45,166 nucleotides of DNA from Nitrososphaera_A sp036522495 (GTDB taxonomy: Archaea > Thermoproteota > Nitrososphaeria > Nitrososphaerales > Nitrososphaeraceae). The stretch covers positions 1-45,166 of the forward strand of contig DATDFS010000064.1 in the NCBI GenBank assembly GCA_036522495.1, given 5' to 3'. The position numbers and the translations under genes were made by a program. Numbering within the stretch: position 1 is the stretch's first letter; every line of letters starts with the position of its first letter. Below, one piece after another: positions 43,381-45,166 of this stretch. The notes below the pieces were generated by a model. That model searched no databases. It was given only the letters and a program-made list of their open reading frames with translations, and had not been told where the DNA came from.

Positions 43381-43923
43381 TCATTCACTCTTGATTTTCA
43401 ACCTATGGGAGGAACTCCTGTCAGTATGTATTTTTGGATCCCGCATTACACTAAATTCCGCGCTGCTTTTTACAATCTTTACGAATCTTTCTAACTTTTC
43501 TAATGTCGCTGGATGTATGTGATGCTCAATACCCTCAGCATCTATGTTTGCGGTATTTTCATCAACTCCGATCATCTTCAAAAAATCAGCCAATAAGCCA
43601 TGCTTCTCATGCATGTTCTTTGCAACATTGATTCCATGTTGAGTAAGACAGATCCCTCGATATTTTTCATAGCGTAGATAGCTGCTGTCATCCAACCGGC
43701 GCAACATTCTAGTTACGCTCGGGGAACTTACATTCAGAGATTCAGAAATGTCTACTGCTGTAGCATAACCTTTCTGTTGTATCAGTTCATAAATGACTTC
43801 TAGATAGTCTTCCATTCTGTCCGTGTGTTGTTCTTCTTCCTCTTTTTTTGTATTGTGAGCATCACGGATCAATTTGAGGCGATCGTCGTTGACATTATCT
43901 CGGGCTTTCAACGTCTTTAACAA
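43381..43923 (-). CDS. DtxR/MntR-family metal-dependent transcription regulator
   Basis: The 180-residue protein has an N-terminal extension, then the winged helix-turn-helix typical of MntR/DtxR (MEDYLEVIYELIQQKGYATAVDISESLNVSSPSVTRMLRRL, starting at residue 37, read in parts) with YEKYRGICLTQHG, and the dimerisation/metal part with HGLLADFLKMIGVDE and DAEGIEHHIHP, whose His/Glu residues bind Mn or Fe in relatives. The frame begins with TTG at 43923; the ATG at 43815 (MEDYLE) is a possible shorter start. It probably represses metal uptake genes elsewhere; none adjoins it. Confidence 0.9.
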   Translation of the reverse strand: MLKTLKARDNVNDDRLKLIRDAHNTKKEEEEQHTDRMEDYLEVIYELIQQKGYATAVDISESLNVSSPSVTRMLRRLDDSSYLRYEKYRGICLTQHGINVAKNMHEKHGLLADFLKMIGVDENTANIDAEGIEHHIHPATLEKLERFVKIVKSSAEFSVMRDPKIHTDRSSSHRLKIKSE

Positions 43924-44017
43924 ATATCAGCAGACCTGCACATTTACCTTTCTATTCGTATTGCTCGAAGTTATGAATAAATCTGGCGTTTCATATGATC
44001 AGCATAGCTATATAAGA

Positions 44018-44108
44018 TATTCGCATTGTGACAGCAGCCCTATCTTGACTGTCATTTGTACCGGGAACAAGGCACGCGTGCAATCCTCTAGGAATCACAA
44101 TGCGAATA
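44018..44108. repeat. 14-bp inverted repeat framing 63 bp
   Basis: TATTCGCATTGTGA at 44018-44031 and its exact complement TCACAATGCGAATA at 44095-44108 enclose 63 bp. The pair may be the ends of a miniature non-autonomous mobile element, a long hairpin in RNA, or two halves of a regulatory site upstream of the DtxR gene (95-185 bp before its start). Beyond the 14 bases, imperfect complementarity continues on both sides (CTATATAAGA and CTATAAC). Confidence 0.5.
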
Positions 44109-44500
44109 CTATAACTAATCTCTTGCTAGGTAATATAAACTAAAAATTGGATATACAAGAGACATCCTAATGGTTGGTTGGAACTACTACCTTGCAGGTA
44201 TTACAAAAGTTATATCCTCTGGATAGATACAGTCGTCATGAGGAACAGTACCTAACCAATTCGAAAGATATGATCTTTACGAATTATGATACATAAATAA
44301 TATAATGTCGGAAAGCTATCATCCGCAGCTAGCAGAACCTGTGATTACGCCTAACTGAATTAACAAAGAGGGAGTAAGGGTATGTTTTTATAGAAACGAA
44401 GGTATCACGTATTGGATGTAGATAGAGTGTTTCGGTCATATCTTCATTTCCGTTTCATATTAATTTATTATCTCCGGACTTACTATCCACGACACATATA
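44109..44500. other. Intergenic stretch, no intact gene
   Basis: This stretch has no intact gene beyond the broken zinc-ribbon frame at 44167-44259 (separate entry). A 17-codon plus-strand frame near 44304-44358 (MSESYHPQLAEPVITPN) has an AT-rich box before it but is too short to support. Confidence 0.4.
44167..44259 (-). pseudogene. Broken zinc-ribbon mini-protein
   Basis: The minus-strand frame from a TTG at 44259 has a TGA at 44236-44238 exactly where a Cys codon would complete a C-x2-C pair (YCSS-stop), followed by YLSRGYNFCNTCKVVV with an intact second C-x2-C. Reading the TGA as a mutated TGC/TGT gives a classic small zinc ribbon. Selenocysteine is unlikely, because Thaumarchaea are not known to use it. 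Length and similarity are by eye. Confidence 0.3.
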
Positions 44501-44809
44501 ATGGAACCCATTGATGATGCTATACCTTCTGAACAAATTGCATTTATAGCATATAACATAGGAGTGTATGAATCAGTTCAGAAATTTGGAAGCCTAATTA
44601 CAAGCGGCAAGATCACAAGTGGCACTGATGTATCCAAAATGGCGGAATTACTCTCACAGTCAACAGCTTTTTATGATGCAGATATGATAGCTGGACTTAT
44701 CAACGCAATGCTACACCATACAGAAGGTTCGACTGTAAAGAGAGTAAAGCCTGAGCATGTTAGGTATGTGATCAGTCAGTTAAAGGTTACAGGAGTTTCC
44801 TTGCCATGA
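44501..44809 (+). CDS. Hypothetical protein, 102 residues
   Basis: Small soluble helical protein, acidic at the N-terminus (MEPIDDAIPSEQ). Hydrophobic helix patterns include IAFIAYNIGVYESV, AELLSQSTAFYDADMIAGLINAML and a C-terminal helix RYVISQL. No motif, signal or membrane helix. I do not recognise a family. The preceding region is AT-rich with no clear box. Its end nearly meets the transposase remnant on the other strand. Confidence 0.5.
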   Translation: MEPIDDAIPSEQIAFIAYNIGVYESVQKFGSLITSGKITSGTDVSKMAELLSQSTAFYDADMIAGLINAMLHHTEGSTVKRVKPEHVRYVISQLKVTGVSLP

Positions 44810-45007
44810 TTCAAAGTAATAAAATAAAAGGGGAAGGAAAGCCTGAAGACGGCTGTCAACTAATGCGCGAGCACTCCAGGGCGATTTCCAACTCTGGAAA
44901 AACCGATAGAGGATTCGGCCAGGTCGGCAGCAGCCAATCGGAATAATAACATGGTTGCCGTTTTGCCGTTCATCCAGGTAATAAATGCAAACCAGGAGGA
45001 ATTCGTA

Positions 45008-45166
45008 CTTACACTTTTCTTTTCGACAAGGAAAATAGTCATCAAAACATTCCGTTCTGTCCTTTATGTATTGGATTGCACGCTCAATGAGACTTTTCTC
45101 ATTTGATGAGTGAATATGATGCTTTAACTTCAAAAATTTACAAGCTTGAGGATAGATACCAAGTGC
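45008..45166 (-). pseudogene. Transposase remnant at window edge
   Basis: From the right edge the minus strand reads in one frame to about 45008 and encodes YPQACKFLKLKHHIHSS then EKSLIERAIQYIKDRTE and FDDYFPCRKEKC. This resembles the C-terminal part of DDE transposases found in this order, with the conserved ER-(M/A)IQYIKDRTE-FDDYFPC block. After KEKCK the expected LKHV-type continuation is missing and the reading frame changes character, so the copy is truncated or broken. The N-terminal part lies outside the window. Confidence 0.6.

Noticed and set aside
43874..44143. 89-codon plus-strand frame overlapping the DtxR start
   Set aside because: It runs antisense to the regulator and its upstream region and includes the inverted repeat; no protein-like pattern.
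44860..45045. 61-codon minus-strand frame beyond the transposase block
   Set aside because: It overlaps the broken transposase in another frame; it could be the frame-shifted continuation but shows no recognisable family segment.
1..45166. CRISPR array, integrase gene, origin of replication
   Set aside because: No regularly spaced repeats, integrase motif or Orc1/Cdc6 gene with origin-type repeats was seen anywhere in the window.

Overview
The window is archaeal and fits the Nitrososphaerota (Thaumarchaeota), most likely a low-GC member of the Nitrososphaerales (the order is an inference from gene content and AT-rich composition). It carries archaeal TFB, TBP, Rpo7 and Spt4, ribosomal proteins S30e, S13 and S4, the recycling ATPase ABCE1, tRNA methyltransferase Trm5, a geranylgeranyl-reductase flavoprotein, Hjc resolvase, translin and an archaeal CobT-like enzyme. 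Many genes start with TTG or GTG, and several have a TATA-like box about 25-30 bp before the start codon, as expected for leaderless transcripts.

Layout. 0.4-7.8 kb: basal transcription (tfb, rpo7, spt4, tbp), de novo NAD synthesis (nadC, nadA, nadX) with a TRAM protein and S30e, and pyrE. 7.9-13 kb: a LarA-like protein, a GNAT acetyltransferase, a small membrane protein, trm5, ABCE1 and a lone 5S rRNA. 13-19 kb: a hypothetical gene, leucyl aminopeptidase, then a sugar-phosphate operon of a transketolase N-half fused to ribulose-phosphate 3-epimerase, the transketolase C-half, and a transaldolase-family enzyme. 19-24.8 kb: two consecutive AAA+ ATPase/VWA pairs plus a small membrane protein, on the minus strand. 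25-29 kb: S13, S4, a winged-helix protein with an unusual C-terminal part, and glmS. 29.3-36.6 kb: a glycosyltransferase, small ORFs, a GGR flavoprotein, translin, hjc, NAD(P)HX epimerase, a metallo-beta-lactamase-fold hydrolase and a CobT-like enzyme.

From about 36.6 kb the character changes. Gene density falls and the sequence holds an emfourin-like small protein, a secreted protein, a fused two-domain ABC permease with a stand-alone ATPase-associated C-terminal domain but no ATPase, a DtxR/MntR regulator, several broken reading frames, a 14-bp inverted repeat framing about 60 bp, and a transposase remnant at the right edge. This looks like an accessory, decaying segment next to a dense housekeeping block.

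The observations most worth follow-up are the double AAA+/VWA cassette, the transketolase-epimerase fusion inside a split-transketolase operon, the ABC permease lacking its ATPase, and a cysteine-rich mini-ORF at 30.5 kb. No CRISPR array, rRNA operon or complete tRNA was seen.
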